A DNA stretch of 64,000 nucleotides from Bacillus sp. cl95 (GTDB lineage Bacteria; Bacillota; Bacilli; Bacillales; Cytobacillaceae). Position 1 is the first letter of the stretch; each line of letters starts with the position of its first letter. The position numbers and the translations under genes are program-made. Below are positions 43,414-58,774 of the stretch, piece after piece. The notes beneath the pieces are model-generated. The model was not told the DNA's origin, ran no database searches, and worked only from the letters and a program-made list of their open reading frames with translations. The stretch covers positions 62,001 to 126,000 of the forward strand of contig NZ_FOYF01000005.1 in the NCBI RefSeq assembly GCF_900115925.1, written 5' to 3'.

Positions 43414-43622
43414 AGTATTTTGAGAACAAAAATCTTTTATTAAGTCAGTTACGCAAAAGCGTACCTGCTGTTGGTGATGACATCATAATCAAAGGGCGCA
43501 AAGCGAAGGTGTCGAGTATTAATTGTGTAGATGAGCAGAATTGTGATGTTCAGGTTGTCCGTGAAGTCGTCGTGAATAAAAATAAATTGCTTCTTGATAA
43601 CTCGAAAAAGAAAAGGCGCTAA
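43401..43622 (+). CDS. Small basic hypothetical protein
   Basis: 73 aa. A compact beta-rich segment (VGDDIIIKGRKAKVSSINCVDEQNCDVQVVRE) looks like a small SH3 or KOW-type barrel, and the tail NSKKKRR is basic. Not recognised. AGGTGAG precedes the ATG, and a better Shine-Dalgarno serves the overlapping 15-codon ORF. Confidence 0.65.
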   Translation: MVVVKYFENKNLLLSQLRKSVPAVGDDIIIKGRKAKVSSINCVDEQNCDVQVVREVVVNKNKLLLDNSKKKRR

Positions 43623-43646
43623 CCCAAATAGGTATCTACCATAATA

Positions 43647-43674
43647 AAAGGACGCACAACGCGTCCTTTCTTCA
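43647..43674 (+). terminator. Terminator of the 73-aa gene
   Basis: AAAGGACGC / GCGTCCTTT perfect 9-bp stem, 5-nt loop, then CTTCATTTG. Confidence 0.75.
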
Positions 43675-44062
43675 TTTGCTTTCAGGTGAGTTATCCATTC
43701 AAATAACCATCCCAATCATAATCATCAATTTTATAAAAAACTCCTATAGCATTTCTCTCAAATGCACATAAAGCTGGTACATCAATAAAGGATAAAGAAT
43801 CATCCATTTTAAAATGACACCGATTGAAATAACTTGAAAGTGTTTAATCGGAAATTTTCTATATGACTTACCGGTTTCCATAGTAGCCAAAATTCTCTCC
43901 GATAAATTTTCAAATCACCATTTTTTTGTATCAGGATTCATTCATATTGGATTCGGCTTTGTTCCATCCCTTTTTGAAACATTTTTGTTTACTCCTGCTA
44001 TTATTTGCTCTGTCATCTTTTTCGCACTTGATGAAATTACTAGAAAGAGATTTTACACAAGA
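43675..44062. other. Gene-free stretch, possible gene debris
   Basis: No complete gene. On minus around 43690-43810 a frame reads DSLSFIDVPALCAFERNAIGV and on to a stop, and other frames hold 40-codon fragments, which may be remains of a frameshifted gene. None can be assigned. Confidence 0.35.
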
Positions 44063-44090
44063 TAAAAATAAGAGCTGCAGACGCAGCTCT
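44062..44090 (-). terminator. Terminator of the AraC-family gene
   Basis: AAGAGCTGC / GCAGCTCTT, 4-nt loop, TATTTTTATC on minus. Confidence 0.88.
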
Positions 44091-44101
44091 TACAAAGAAT
44101 C

Positions 44102-44974
44102 TTACTTTTTCAAAACAGGGATCCATATTTCACTTTTAAACGTTGGTGAAGTTACATCCTTATTTTCATTCCACAAGATTTCTGGACCTTCGATCAATTC
44201 ATAGTTAGAAGATGGAATCCATTCTGAATAAATGCGCCCCCATACACTTTGCAATGTTTCTGGGAAAGGTCCAACCGCTTCGAATACCGCCCATGTAGAT
44301 GCAAGCACTTCAAGTTCTGCAAAGTGAGCTGGACACTCATTTGTTGTGGCTACACCTATATAATGATCAAGCTCCCCTTTTTCCTCCAACCTTCCTTCGG
44401 AAAAATTCGTTGATGCACTAAGCAATCCTAATGGCTTAACATTCGATAAATTTTTGAGCTCGTTAATCGTTCCCTCATTTAAACTACTCCACATCGAAGC
44501 GATCTCTGGATTTATCCCCTCAAAAATAATTGGTACTCGTTTCTTAATTCCCACAATACGAAATGCCTCTTTTTCAACGATTCGATAGTTCATTTCACTG
44601 CCTCCCTTTATGGATAAATGGAAGGACATCTGTGGATATGCTTTAAGTGAATGACCATCCCTTCTTGCTTCTGATGGAGTGATCCCATGCAATTGTTGAA
44701 ACGCTCTTGCAAATGAATCAGGTGAATTGTATCCGTATTTGAGCGCTATATCAATGACCTTTATGCTATTATCCCTTAGTTCAAAAGCTGCCAGCGTGAG
44801 GCGTCTTCTTCTTATATATTCGGAAAGTGTAACACCTGCAAGAAAGGAAAACATTCTCTTAAAATGATATTCCGAGCTATAAGCTAGCCTTGCAACCTCT
44901 TTAAAGTCAATTTCGCCAGCAAGATTCTCTTCAATATATCTAATGGCAGTATTCATCTGTTTCAGCATATCCAA
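44102..44974 (-). CDS. AraC-family regulator with GyrI-like effector domain
   Basis: 290 aa. Residues ~1-105 are two helix-turn-helix motifs: [19 protein letters not shown] and [20 protein letters not shown] followed by [10 protein letters not shown]. Residues ~125-290 are a GyrI/BmrR-type drug-binding fold ([19 protein letters not shown] to EIWIPVLKK). Such fused regulators answer small hydrophobic effectors and often control efflux pumps; no pump is adjacent. Start TTG with GGAG eight nt upstream. Confidence 0.88.
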   Translation of the reverse strand: MDMLKQMNTAIRYIEENLAGEIDFKEVARLAYSSEYHFKRMFSFLAGVTLSEYIRRRRLTLAAFELRDNSIKVIDIALKYGYNSPDSFARAFQQLHGITPSEARRDGHSLKAYPQMSFHLSIKGGSEMNYRIVEKEAFRIVGIKKRVPIIFEGINPEIASMWSSLNEGTINELKNLSNVKPLGLLSASTNFSEGRLEEKGELDHYIGVATTNECPAHFAELEVLASTWAVFEAVGPFPETLQSVWGRIYSEWIPSSNYELIEGPEILWNENKDVTSPTFKSEIWIPVLKK

Positions 44975-45097
44975 TTAATGAACTCCTTCCTTGTATCAAT
45001 AGAATATCAGGAGTTAATTCAAGACATCCGACAATCAGTGCACCGTTTTGCAGGATGTAGTTTTCAATCGAGTCATTCTAACACTTTTGTTATAAAA

Positions 45098-45119
45098 GAA
45101 AAACAGCCCCAAGGACTGC
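45098..45119 (-). terminator. Probable terminator of mntA-hepT
   Basis: CAGTCC / GGGCTG (minus) with a 3-nt loop, then TTTTTC. Confidence 0.6.
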
Positions 45120-45145
45120 CTATATTCTACACAACGCTGTATGAT

Positions 45146-45550
45146 TTATGAACTTAATACCTGTCTAGTAAAATCAGTGAAATCAGTTAGATGATATTCC
45201 ACGATTTGCTTTAATATCTCAATGTTTAAGGTTTGATAGTCGTGTACTGCAATATTCCGAAAGCCAACCATCGCTTTTAGTCTATTTGCGACACTTTCGG
45301 TAATAATAGAATTCTTCTGCAGCATATCAAATGCATCCCTACTGTTCTGTGGCAACCCCAACCGCTTTTCCGATACAATATGCATTGCCAAATCAATCGA
45401 AGCTTCGCAAGAACGTTGAATATTTAAGATAATAGAATCTTGTTTTGTGAAATCGTTTAGGTTCGCTGGATCGTTTGAATAAACCTCTTTTACTCTCACA
45501 AGACATCGTTCAATGACACTAACCTTATTCAAAATGACGTCATTATTCAT
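45146..45550 (-). CDS. hepT: HepT-like ribonuclease toxin (DUF86)
   Basis: 134 aa, all-helical HEPN fold. The RX4HXY motif is intact at Arg98-His103-Tyr105 (RNIAVHDY), so RNase activity is expected. In described MntA-HepT (type VII) systems the antitoxin AMPylates a tyrosine of this motif. Overlaps mntA by several codons, with the mntA tail supplying AAGGAAAGTGGG. Confidence 0.88.
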   Translation of the reverse strand: MNNDVILNKVSVIERCLVRVKEVYSNDPANLNDFTKQDSIILNIQRSCEASIDLAMHIVSEKRLGLPQNSRDAFDMLQKNSIITESVANRLKAMVGFRNIAVHDYQTLNIEILKQIVEYHLTDFTDFTRQVLSS

Positions 45551-45947
45551 ACACTGACCCACTTTCCTTAATCGATTTCAAAACATCCTCACGTTCCTCA
45601 TTCAATTTTGCATACATACTAAGAGCCGTCATTTGTAAATTTTTCAGTGTGTAATCATCTTTTGAATAAATAACATTACCCGTTGTATATATTTGTGCTT
45701 TGAAAACTGTAGAAGCGGAACTAATATCAACCAAATCTATCTCATTCTTTAAAATATCTGCTAAATTTTGTGCCAGCATGAAAACTTCGTACTTAGTCTG
45801 ACTTGATTTTTCACAATAAAAGGCGATATCAATGTCGCTATGCTCATGATTATATCCTTTGGCGTATGAACCAAAGACGATGATAAACACTGGATCCAAT
45901 TTATTTATTAGGAAATCTTTAATTGCTTGGACCATTTCTGTTTTCAT
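45543..45947 (-). CDS. mntA: MntA-type nucleotidyltransferase antitoxin
   Basis: 134 aa minimal nucleotidyltransferase. GSYAKGYNHEHSDIDIAF has the GSX10DXD signature (Gly26-Ser27, Asp38, Asp40). It would neutralise HepT by adding AMP. ATG at 45947 with AAGGG upstream. The pair sits right after the atp operon, a typical accessory insertion site. Confidence 0.88.
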   Translation of the reverse strand: MKTEMVQAIKDFLINKLDPVFIIVFGSYAKGYNHEHSDIDIAFYCEKSSQTKYEVFMLAQNLADILKNEIDLVDISSASTVFKAQIYTTGNVIYSKDDYTLKNLQMTALSMYAKLNEEREDVLKSIKESGSVYE

Positions 45948-46060
45948 ACGACACATCCCTTACCTATTTATGGAATATTATATCAAATAACACCGTGTTC
46001 TCCCACTACCCTCTATGAACACTAATTCCACAACGCATGTCCTAATCCTTCCACACAAAT

Positions 46061-46100
46061 AAAAAACCACCCTCAAGCCGAAGCCTGAAAGGTGGTTTTT
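46061..46100 (-). terminator. Terminator of the atp operon
   Basis: AAAAACCACC / GGTGGTTTTT ten-bp stem with an inner GGCTTCGGCT helix, T-run on minus. Confidence 0.9.
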
Positions 46101-46110
46101 CATAAAAATA

Positions 46111-46521
<411 letters not shown>

Positions 46522-46540
46522 TTACCCTCCTGGGCATGTT

Positions 46541-47983
<1,443 letters not shown>

Positions 47984-48037
47984 TCAAACGAAAGACCGAG
48001 GGGGACCGAAATCCACCTGCAGTCTAATATTTTTTTA

Positions 48038-48901
<864 letters not shown>

Positions 48902-48948
48902 TCACCACCTTCATTCAAAGTTTGTCGTTAGACCCTTAATTCCTTATC

Positions 48949-48976
48949 CAGCGAAAGCGCCAAGGCGCTTTCGCTT
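48949..48976 (-). other. Perfect hairpin between atpA and atpG
   Basis: AGCGAAAGCGCC / GGCGCTTTCGCT, 12 bp with a 2-nt loop. No T-run follows on the coding strand, so it is probably an mRNA stability or processing element. Its GCGC core resembles the arms of the REP-like elements. Confidence 0.7.
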
Positions 48977-48982
48977 TTCTAA

Positions 48983-50506
<1,524 letters not shown>

Positions 50507-50515
50507 CTACGAATC

Positions 50516-51606
<1,091 letters not shown>

Positions 51607-51676
51607 TCACTTAGGAAAACAACATGTGACAATGTTCATTTATTTACATCAAGATGATAGATTAAAGATTTTAGGC

Positions 51677-51721
51677 ATAAAGGAATGGCGAAGCTTTTAG
51701 AATGAAACCTCTCCGCCATTC
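51677..51721 (-). other. Hairpin downstream of atpE
   Basis: GAATGGCG / CGCCATTC (8 bp) enclosing 23 nt, followed on minus by CTTTATG. It sits in the 154-nt atpE-atpF gap and may act as a partial terminator or 3' stabiliser that raises atpE mRNA. Confidence 0.55.
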
Positions 51722-51733
51722 AACGTTTTCCTA

Positions 51734-51961
<228 letters not shown>

Positions 51962-52021
51962 TCAAATTGTATGAAAAGTATTTTTTTTACTTGTTTTGTT
52001 CATTAGATGAACAGGTATATA

Positions 52022-52741
<720 letters not shown>

Positions 52742-52756
52742 TCACCTCGCTTCCTG

Positions 52757-53131
52757 CTATTTGCTTTTACGAAAAGTTTGAACAAAAAAATCTATCATAA
52801 TGACAATGTATGATGTCATTAATCCCAAAACAAGACTTGCAATATGGATTTTATCCGGGTACTTTAATGCGATAATCACGGCAATCGCTGCTGTAGCCAT
52901 CCTTGAGAGTGAACCAAGTGATTTGACTTTCTTCCCATTCGACACATCTGTGTCAAACTTCTGTGATTTTCTCACTAATTGCCATAACATTAATAAACTA
53001 AAGCTTGTCCCCAAGATCAACCCTAAGAATATTGACTGGTAAGAGGTAAACCCCCAGCCAAGAACATAAATAGACAACAGTGTAAAGATGAGTTTCCGTT
53101 GCCTAAGGTACATCGCTCTAATTTCTGGCAT
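52757..53131 (-). CDS. atpI: ATP synthase protein I
   Basis: 124 aa, four membrane helices. Small, poorly conserved protein that aids c-ring assembly or Mg transport. Identified mainly by its position before atpB and its hydrophobic profile. Confidence 0.85.
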   Translation of the reverse strand: MPEIRAMYLRQRKLIFTLLSIYVLGWGFTSYQSIFLGLILGTSFSLLMLWQLVRKSQKFDTDVSNGKKVKSLGSLSRMATAAIAVIIALKYPDKIHIASLVLGLMTSYIVIMIDFFVQTFRKSK

Positions 53132-53133
53132 GT

Positions 53134-53358
53134 TTATGATTCTCCTGAAAAGAATTTGCGGATCAATGCAAGCATTGCATAAATCCCTGACGCTAATCCC
53201 GAAAGCAATCCAACAATTAAGAAAATCGGTTCGCTCCCTATTTGATGATCAAGCCATCTTCCTCCGAAAATGCCGATCAAAACGGAGCCAACTAATTGTG
53301 AAAGGATAACAGACATTAATGCCATCGCTTGAAAAGGGTGGCGGTTGTTTTGACGCAT
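53134..53358 (-). CDS. atpZ: AtpZ/AtpI family protein
   Basis: 74 aa, two membrane helices, with the AtpZ pattern GIFGGRWLDHQIGSEPIFLIVGLLSGLASGIYAM. Works with AtpI in c-ring assembly or ion supply. First gene of the operon. ATG at 53358 after AGAGGATTGG. Confidence 0.85.
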   Translation of the reverse strand: MRQNNRHPFQAMALMSVILSQLVGSVLIGIFGGRWLDHQIGSEPIFLIVGLLSGLASGIYAMLALIRKFFSGES

Positions 53359-53440
53359 ATTATCCAATCCTCTCTTAAGAGAATACGAGATGCTAAAGAG
53401 ACTATTATGTAAGAAGATAAACGTTACAAACACTAGATAT

Positions 53441-53478
53441 TGCCCTTTGTAAACCTTATCATTCCATGCCCTTTGTAA
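53441..53478. promoter_or_regulatory. Direct repeat upstream of the atp operon
   Basis: TGCCCTTTGTAA occurs at 53441-53452 and again at 53467-53478, 26 bp apart, 85-120 bp upstream of atpZ. Could be an operator or the trace of a short duplication. Confidence 0.5.
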
Positions 53479-53618
53479 GCATACAATAGCGGAATATCAA
53501 TGTCAATCCATTTGGAGTGAAAATATTCACATACTAGTCACTCAATTTTCATCATTTGGTCTTATTTTTTTGAAGGGCATTTCTTGAAAAACGAAAACGC
53601 TCTCATTTTATAAAAGAA

Positions 53619-53748
53619 GGGTGATTTCCACTCCAGGATGCTCGCTTTCCGCGGGGCGGGCGGTGAGCCTTCTCGGCGCAAGCGCCTCCGGGGTCTCACC
53701 TGTCCCGCTAGTCCCGCTGGAGTCTCGCACCTTCCGCTCCAATCAACC
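53619..53748. repeat. Inverted-repeat element (130 bp) between atp and the protease gene
   Basis: Left GGGTGATTTCCACTCCAG, right CTTCCGCTCCAATCAACC; interior CGCTTTCCGCGGGGCGG, GAGCCTTCTCGGCGC, CCTCCGGGGTCTCACC. Same plan as the 35891 copy. Confidence 0.85.
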
Positions 53749-53772
53749 TCAACAATCTTTTAGAAAAGAGCA

Positions 53773-53797
53773 TAAAAAAAGAGGGCAAACCCCTCTT
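53773..53797 (-). terminator. Terminator of the protease gene
   Basis: AAGAGGG / CCCTCTT, 5-nt loop, seven T on minus. Confidence 0.88.
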
Positions 53798-56021
53798 ATT
53801 GATGTGTTTTTACACCCACTTCACTCTTTCCAATATGAATCATCATTTCAATCATATCTTCTTTGCCAGCCTTTTTAGCGAATACTTTAATGAGGTAATC
53901 CCCATCCTCTGGGAGTTGCTCACCTTTTAAATCCTTTTTCAGCATACCTTTTTTCACATTTCGAGCCGAATCTAGAAAGCCTTTGAAGGTGAGATCTGCC
54001 GGATCAAACAAGGCGATACCAAACTCCTCTGCCCCTCCAGGTAAATACACCTCATATCGATAGCTTCCAGCTTGATCTCCTTCCGCTAGATCAAATCCCA
54101 TTACCCTTGGGTATCCCGGCTCCTCAAGAACATACAAGTACGGAATGTGAATGGTTTTTCTTCCTGCCTTCAAGCTTAAATACCCATCCTGTATCTTCCC
54201 TTTCAAAAGGAGAGGTTCAACGGTCAATTCTATTTCTACATCTTTTTTCTGCTTAGGAGCCAATGTAAAACTGAAAGGCATTCTCCACCTTAGCCCTTCG
54301 ACCGCTTTGGGGATGTCAAATGAATAACGGAGCTTTTCAGAACTCACATTTTCTATCGTTAAGAAAGCCTTATGTTGATGTTTTCGATCGGCAAGTTGAA
54401 ACTTCCCTAACTGGATCGAAGATGGGGTAACCAATGATTGACTCTCCAAAGCTTCTTTTATTTGAATCCTTCCCGCACCTTGTTCATATGTGCGATATAA
54501 TTCTTTACTTTTCACAAGCGGTTTGGCAGCATTCATTAAAGCTGCTTTGATTTGGTTTGGAGACCAATCTGGATGCGCCTGTTTCAATAATGCGCAAGCA
54601 CCAGCCACATGAGGTGCCGCCATACTTGTTCCTTGCAGCGGCATATATCCTCCTGGAACGGTACTATTGATGGCCACTCCTGGAGCAAGTACATCAGGCT
54701 TGATTTCCCATGTTGAAGTGACAGGCCCCCTAGAACTGAAGTCGGCCAATCTATCACTTTCTTCTATTAAATGAACTCGTGCCAATCCACCACTTCTTAG
54801 AAGTTCCTCCCCCGCTTTTTTCGGAATCGCTGCCACAGGTATCGGCAGTTTCTCTTCCAAGTTGCCGTAGAAGTTTCCTTTTGTATTGTTATAAATTAAA
54901 ACGGCCTTGGCTCCTGCCTCTAGGGCGTTCCTCGCTTTTTCTGTAAAAGTGAGTCTTCCCCGCTTCACGACAACTAGTTTATTTTTCACATTCTTCATAT
55001 CCTCTTTAAGACCAATTCCACCTTCCGCAATTTGCAAAGATCGGTCAATGTTCCACTCCGCTGCTCCTGCCATTGCTTCAAGTTTTGTCGTCCCCGTTCC
55101 TCCCTTTTGTAAAAAAGGAACCTTCATCACTGGTGTGGATGCTCCAACTGAAATGGCTTTTGTTGCCGTTCCTGGCGACCCCACTGTCCAAATGCCTGGT
55201 CCAGAATTGCCCGATGATGTGACGGCCACAATCCCACTGTCTACCGCCTTGTTTAGAGCCAAACTAATCGGCAGGTCTGGTCCATTAATGCTGTTTCCTA
55301 GCGATAAGTTCACCACATCGACTTTATCTTTGATTGCCTGCTCAATTCCCGCAATCACTTGCTCCGTTGTCCCACTTCCCCCAGGTCCAAGCGCACGATA
55401 AGCTTTGATTTTGGCTTCCGGTGCGACGCCTTTTATTTTTCCATTAGCCGCAATGATTCCTGCTACGTGTGTCCCATGCAATGTCGGTGCACCGGCCGAG
55501 CTTAAGGTTTCCATCGGATCATCATCCTGGTCGACAAGATCGCGCCCCCCACCATAGTTCCGCCTCAAGTCGGGGTGGTTATAATCGATTCCCGTATCAA
55601 TGACGCCTACCGTGATGCCTTTTCCGGTAATCCTTTGATTATTTCGGTCAAAATAACCCCGTACGTCTTCTGCACCAATCATTTTTACGCTTTCTTCACC
55701 ATCTATTGAGTATGACTGCGCATGTGAAACGAGTTGAACTTCTTCTATTCCTTCTAGCTTTTGGAGCGTTTTTGATTTCCCTTTTACCGAAAACCCTGTC
55801 AATGCATGTTTAAAAACATAGCGAAGTTCTAAATCCTGATATGGCTCCAGCAAAGTTTTAATTTCTTGTTCATTAAGAGGCTTTTTTGTAATAACGATTG
55901 CGATTTTCGAAGTTTCGGTTGATTCTACTGGTATTGGAGGATGCTCGAGCGCTCTCCCCGAGGCGGTCCATTGTGCTGAAATCATCAATATTACAAGCAA
56001 TATGGTGATTTTTTTTGCCAT
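53796..56021 (-). CDS. Secreted subtilisin-like serine protease, Vpr type
   Basis: 741 aa. Signal peptide (1-24), inhibitor I9 propeptide (~38-105), S8 catalytic domain with Asp142 (VIDTGID), His182 (HGTHVAG) and Ser466 (GTSMAAPHVAG), and a PA insert (~330-415, NKLVVVKRGRLTFTEKARNALEAG) between His and Ser, as in minor extracellular protease Vpr. The C-terminal ~200 residues are beta-rich (Fn3-like). Catalytically complete. AGGAAGGAG precedes the ATG. Roles: extracellular protein degradation and processing. Confidence 0.92.
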   Translation of the reverse strand: MAKKITILLVILMISAQWTASGRALEHPPIPVESTETSKIAIVITKKPLNEQEIKTLLEPYQDLELRYVFKHALTGFSVKGKSKTLQKLEGIEEVQLVSHAQSYSIDGEESVKMIGAEDVRGYFDRNNQRITGKGITVGVIDTGIDYNHPDLRRNYGGGRDLVDQDDDPMETLSSAGAPTLHGTHVAGIIAANGKIKGVAPEAKIKAYRALGPGGSGTTEQVIAGIEQAIKDKVDVVNLSLGNSINGPDLPISLALNKAVDSGIVAVTSSGNSGPGIWTVGSPGTATKAISVGASTPVMKVPFLQKGGTGTTKLEAMAGAAEWNIDRSLQIAEGGIGLKEDMKNVKNKLVVVKRGRLTFTEKARNALEAGAKAVLIYNNTKGNFYGNLEEKLPIPVAAIPKKAGEELLRSGGLARVHLIEESDRLADFSSRGPVTSTWEIKPDVLAPGVAINSTVPGGYMPLQGTSMAAPHVAGACALLKQAHPDWSPNQIKAALMNAAKPLVKSKELYRTYEQGAGRIQIKEALESQSLVTPSSIQLGKFQLADRKHQHKAFLTIENVSSEKLRYSFDIPKAVEGLRWRMPFSFTLAPKQKKDVEIELTVEPLLLKGKIQDGYLSLKAGRKTIHIPYLYVLEEPGYPRVMGFDLAEGDQAGSYRYEVYLPGGAEEFGIALFDPADLTFKGFLDSARNVKKGMLKKDLKGEQLPEDGDYLIKVFAKKAGKEDMIEMMIHIGKSEVGVKTHQ

Positions 56022-56131
56022 CCGCTCGTCTCCTTCCTTTTTATATAGGGTTTTCTCAGGAAGGAGTCTGTATGCATGAGTTTGCGGAGCATTTGAATGG
56101 GATGCGAAGTTGGTCAGGGATGCATGAATTG

Positions 56132-56256
56132 TTAATTTCCTGTTTGGCCGGCTTAATTTCCGTTTCGCGTGGGAATTTTCCCGTTTTAAAAATTATTTTC
56201 CCGTATCTGTCAGATTTTTTCCCGTTACGCAGAATTTTTTCCCTTTTCGTAAAAGA
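56132..56256. repeat. Phased array G (AATTTTCCCGT units)
   Basis: TTTCC at 56136, 56157, 56177, 56197, 56218 and 56238, spacing 20 or 21 bp, usually as AATTTTCCCGTT. It ends TTTTCGTAAAA beside the wecB terminator. Confidence 0.8.
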
Positions 56257-56259
56257 GAT

Positions 56260-56286
56260 AAGAAAAAGCACCCGAAATGGGTGCTT
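56260..56286 (-). terminator. Terminator of wecB
   Basis: AAGCACCC / GGGTGCTT, 5-nt loop, TTTTTCT on minus, immediately after the stop. Confidence 0.88.
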
Positions 56287-56290
56287 CCTT

Positions 56291-57436
56291 TTACACAATA
56301 TAGTTTTCCGGACGCTCAGAAGTTTGTTTGAAATAGTAGCGGATGCTTTCGCAGATTCTGCTTGAAGCATTTCCATCGCCGTACGGATTTGTAGCTTTCG
56401 CCATTTTTTCGTATTCAGTCTGGTTAGTCAGCAATTCGTTTGCCAACGTGTAAATTGTTTCTTCGTCTACACCTGCAAGCTTTAATGTTCCTGCTGCAAT
56501 TCCTTCTGGACGTTCCGTCGTATCACGAAGAACCAATACTGGTACTCCAAGTGAAGGAGCTTCTTCTTGTACGCCACCGGAATCAGTCAGAATGAGCGTT
56601 GCTCGTGAAGCGAAGTTGTGGAAGTCAATTACGTCTAATGGCTCGATTAGCTGAATGCGTGGATCATCGCCCAAGATTTCAGCCGCGATTTCTCTTACCA
56701 CTGGATTCAAGTGCACGGGATAGACCACTTGCACATCTGGCTGCTCTTCTACGATGCGTTTAACCGCTTTGAACATGTTTCTCATCGGGTCACCAAGATT
56801 TTCACGACGATGCGCCGTTAATAGAATGAGGCGATCGTTCCCAAGTTTATCAAGCACATCGTGTTGGTACTGATCTTTTACCGTTGTTTTTAAAGCGTCG
56901 ATTGCCGTATTTCCCGTAATAAAGATGTTCTCTTTATTCTTGTTTTCACGATAAAGATTTTCCGCTGATAGAGCTGTCGGTGCAAAATGCATGTCAGCCA
57001 TTACGCCTGTCAGCTGGCGATTCATTTCTTCAGGGAATGGAGAGTACTTATTCCACGTGCGCAAACCAGCTTCCACATGCCCCACTGGAATTTGATTATA
57101 AAACGCAGCCAAGCTTGCAATGAAAGTTGTCGTTGTATCGCCGTGAACAAGGACGATGTCCGGTTTTACTTCTTTCATTACCTTATCAAGACCTTGAAGT
57201 CCGTTCGTTGTCACATCGATGAGTGTTTGGCGATCCTTCATGATGTTCAAATCGTAATCCGGCTTGATTTTGAAAATGTTCAAAACTTGATCAAGCATTT
57301 GACGATGCTGAGCTGTCACCGTCACAATCGATTCAAAATGTTCAGGGTGTTTTTGCAGTTCAAGCACAAGCGGTGCCATCTTGATAGCTTCCGGTCTTGT
57401 CCCGAAAATTGTCATTACCTTAATCGGTTTTTTCAA
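56291..57436 (-). CDS. wecB: UDP-N-acetylglucosamine 2-epimerase
   Basis: 381 aa. Interconverts UDP-GlcNAc and UDP-ManNAc, precursor of the teichoic-acid linkage unit (MnaA in B. subtilis). FGTRPEAIKMAPL, VHGDTTTTFIASLAAF, HVEAGLRTWNKYSPFPEEMNR, and LTDSGGVQEEAPSLGVPVLVLRDTTERPE are diagnostic. Start TTG with AAGGG seven nt upstream. Order before upp matches many Bacillales. Confidence 0.95.
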   Translation of the reverse strand: MKKPIKVMTIFGTRPEAIKMAPLVLELQKHPEHFESIVTVTAQHRQMLDQVLNIFKIKPDYDLNIMKDRQTLIDVTTNGLQGLDKVMKEVKPDIVLVHGDTTTTFIASLAAFYNQIPVGHVEAGLRTWNKYSPFPEEMNRQLTGVMADMHFAPTALSAENLYRENKNKENIFITGNTAIDALKTTVKDQYQHDVLDKLGNDRLILLTAHRRENLGDPMRNMFKAVKRIVEEQPDVQVVYPVHLNPVVREIAAEILGDDPRIQLIEPLDVIDFHNFASRATLILTDSGGVQEEAPSLGVPVLVLRDTTERPEGIAAGTLKLAGVDEETIYTLANELLTNQTEYEKMAKATNPYGDGNASSRICESIRYYFKQTSERPENYIV

Positions 57437-57488
57437 TTTAAACCCTTCTTTCTATGCATAGCCAAAAGGCCGCTTTGTTTCTCGTTCG

Positions 57489-57830
57489 AAAAGCGCAAGC
57501 GCCTTGGTTAGCCCCGACAGGCATAAGACGAATCCCGCAGTCATCCTCGAAAATCCTCATGATGCTTTCGCATCATTTCGTGCGATGTGAATTCATGGAA
57601 GCATTCCTTGTGCTATCGCTTTTTCTTCGTGGGAAGTAACGCTGTCGAAGCGTTACTTGTCCTAATTTCTGTAGTGATTTGGCTTATAACCAAAATTGTT
57701 TTGGTTTTAGAAAACAATTAAAATTGTTTTGGCTTTAGAAAACAATTAAAATTGTTTTGGCTTTAGAAAACAATTAAAGTTGTTTCGGCTTTTAGAAACA
57801 ACCCCGAGGGGCTAGGCGCTGGAGCTAGAC
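57489..57830. repeat. Expanded REP-like long-hairpin element (342 bp)
   Basis: Outer arms AAGCGCAAGCGCC...TTAGCCCC and GGGGCTAGGCGCT pair as in the 26361 copy. The interior is expanded with perfect hairpins ATGATGC-TTTC-GCATCAT (57559-57576) and AAGTAACGCT-GTCGA-AGCGTTACTT (57634-57658), and a run of 28-bp palindromic repeats. Confidence 0.85.
57695..57804. repeat. 28-bp palindromic tandem repeats
   Basis: ATTGTTTTGG starts at 57695, 57723 and 57751 and GTTGTTTCGG at 57779, exactly 28 bp apart. Each unit is itself a hairpin ATTGTTTT...AAAACAAT; the fourth has compensatory changes (GTTGTTTC...GAAACAAC), a sign that the stem is maintained. Confidence 0.88.
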
Positions 57831-57866
57831 ATTTATCTCCCTCATACCTTGAAACTTCTTACTATT

Positions 57867-57896
57867 CAAAAAGAGAAGTGTGGAAATCACACTTCT
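57867..57896 (-). terminator. Terminator of upp
   Basis: AGAAGTGTG / CACACTTCT, 5-nt loop, CTTTTTG on minus. Confidence 0.88.
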
Positions 57897-57911
57897 TTGT
57901 ATGTTTTATGA

Positions 57912-58556
<645 letters not shown>

Positions 58557-58774
58557 TCAATATTAAATTTGACTGTGCTTGACACTTCGTCTAATTTTAC
58601 AGAAAAAAATGGCGATGAGCAACTCCAAGACGAACAAATTTTTCAATTGTCAGTTGGCTGAAAACACTAATAATACTTTGATTTTTCTGAAGAATTTCTG
58701 CACTGGTTTCCTGGATCATATTCGAAAGAATCAGAGATTCCACTTTGTTTGATTTCTGCGATTATGACTATAAA

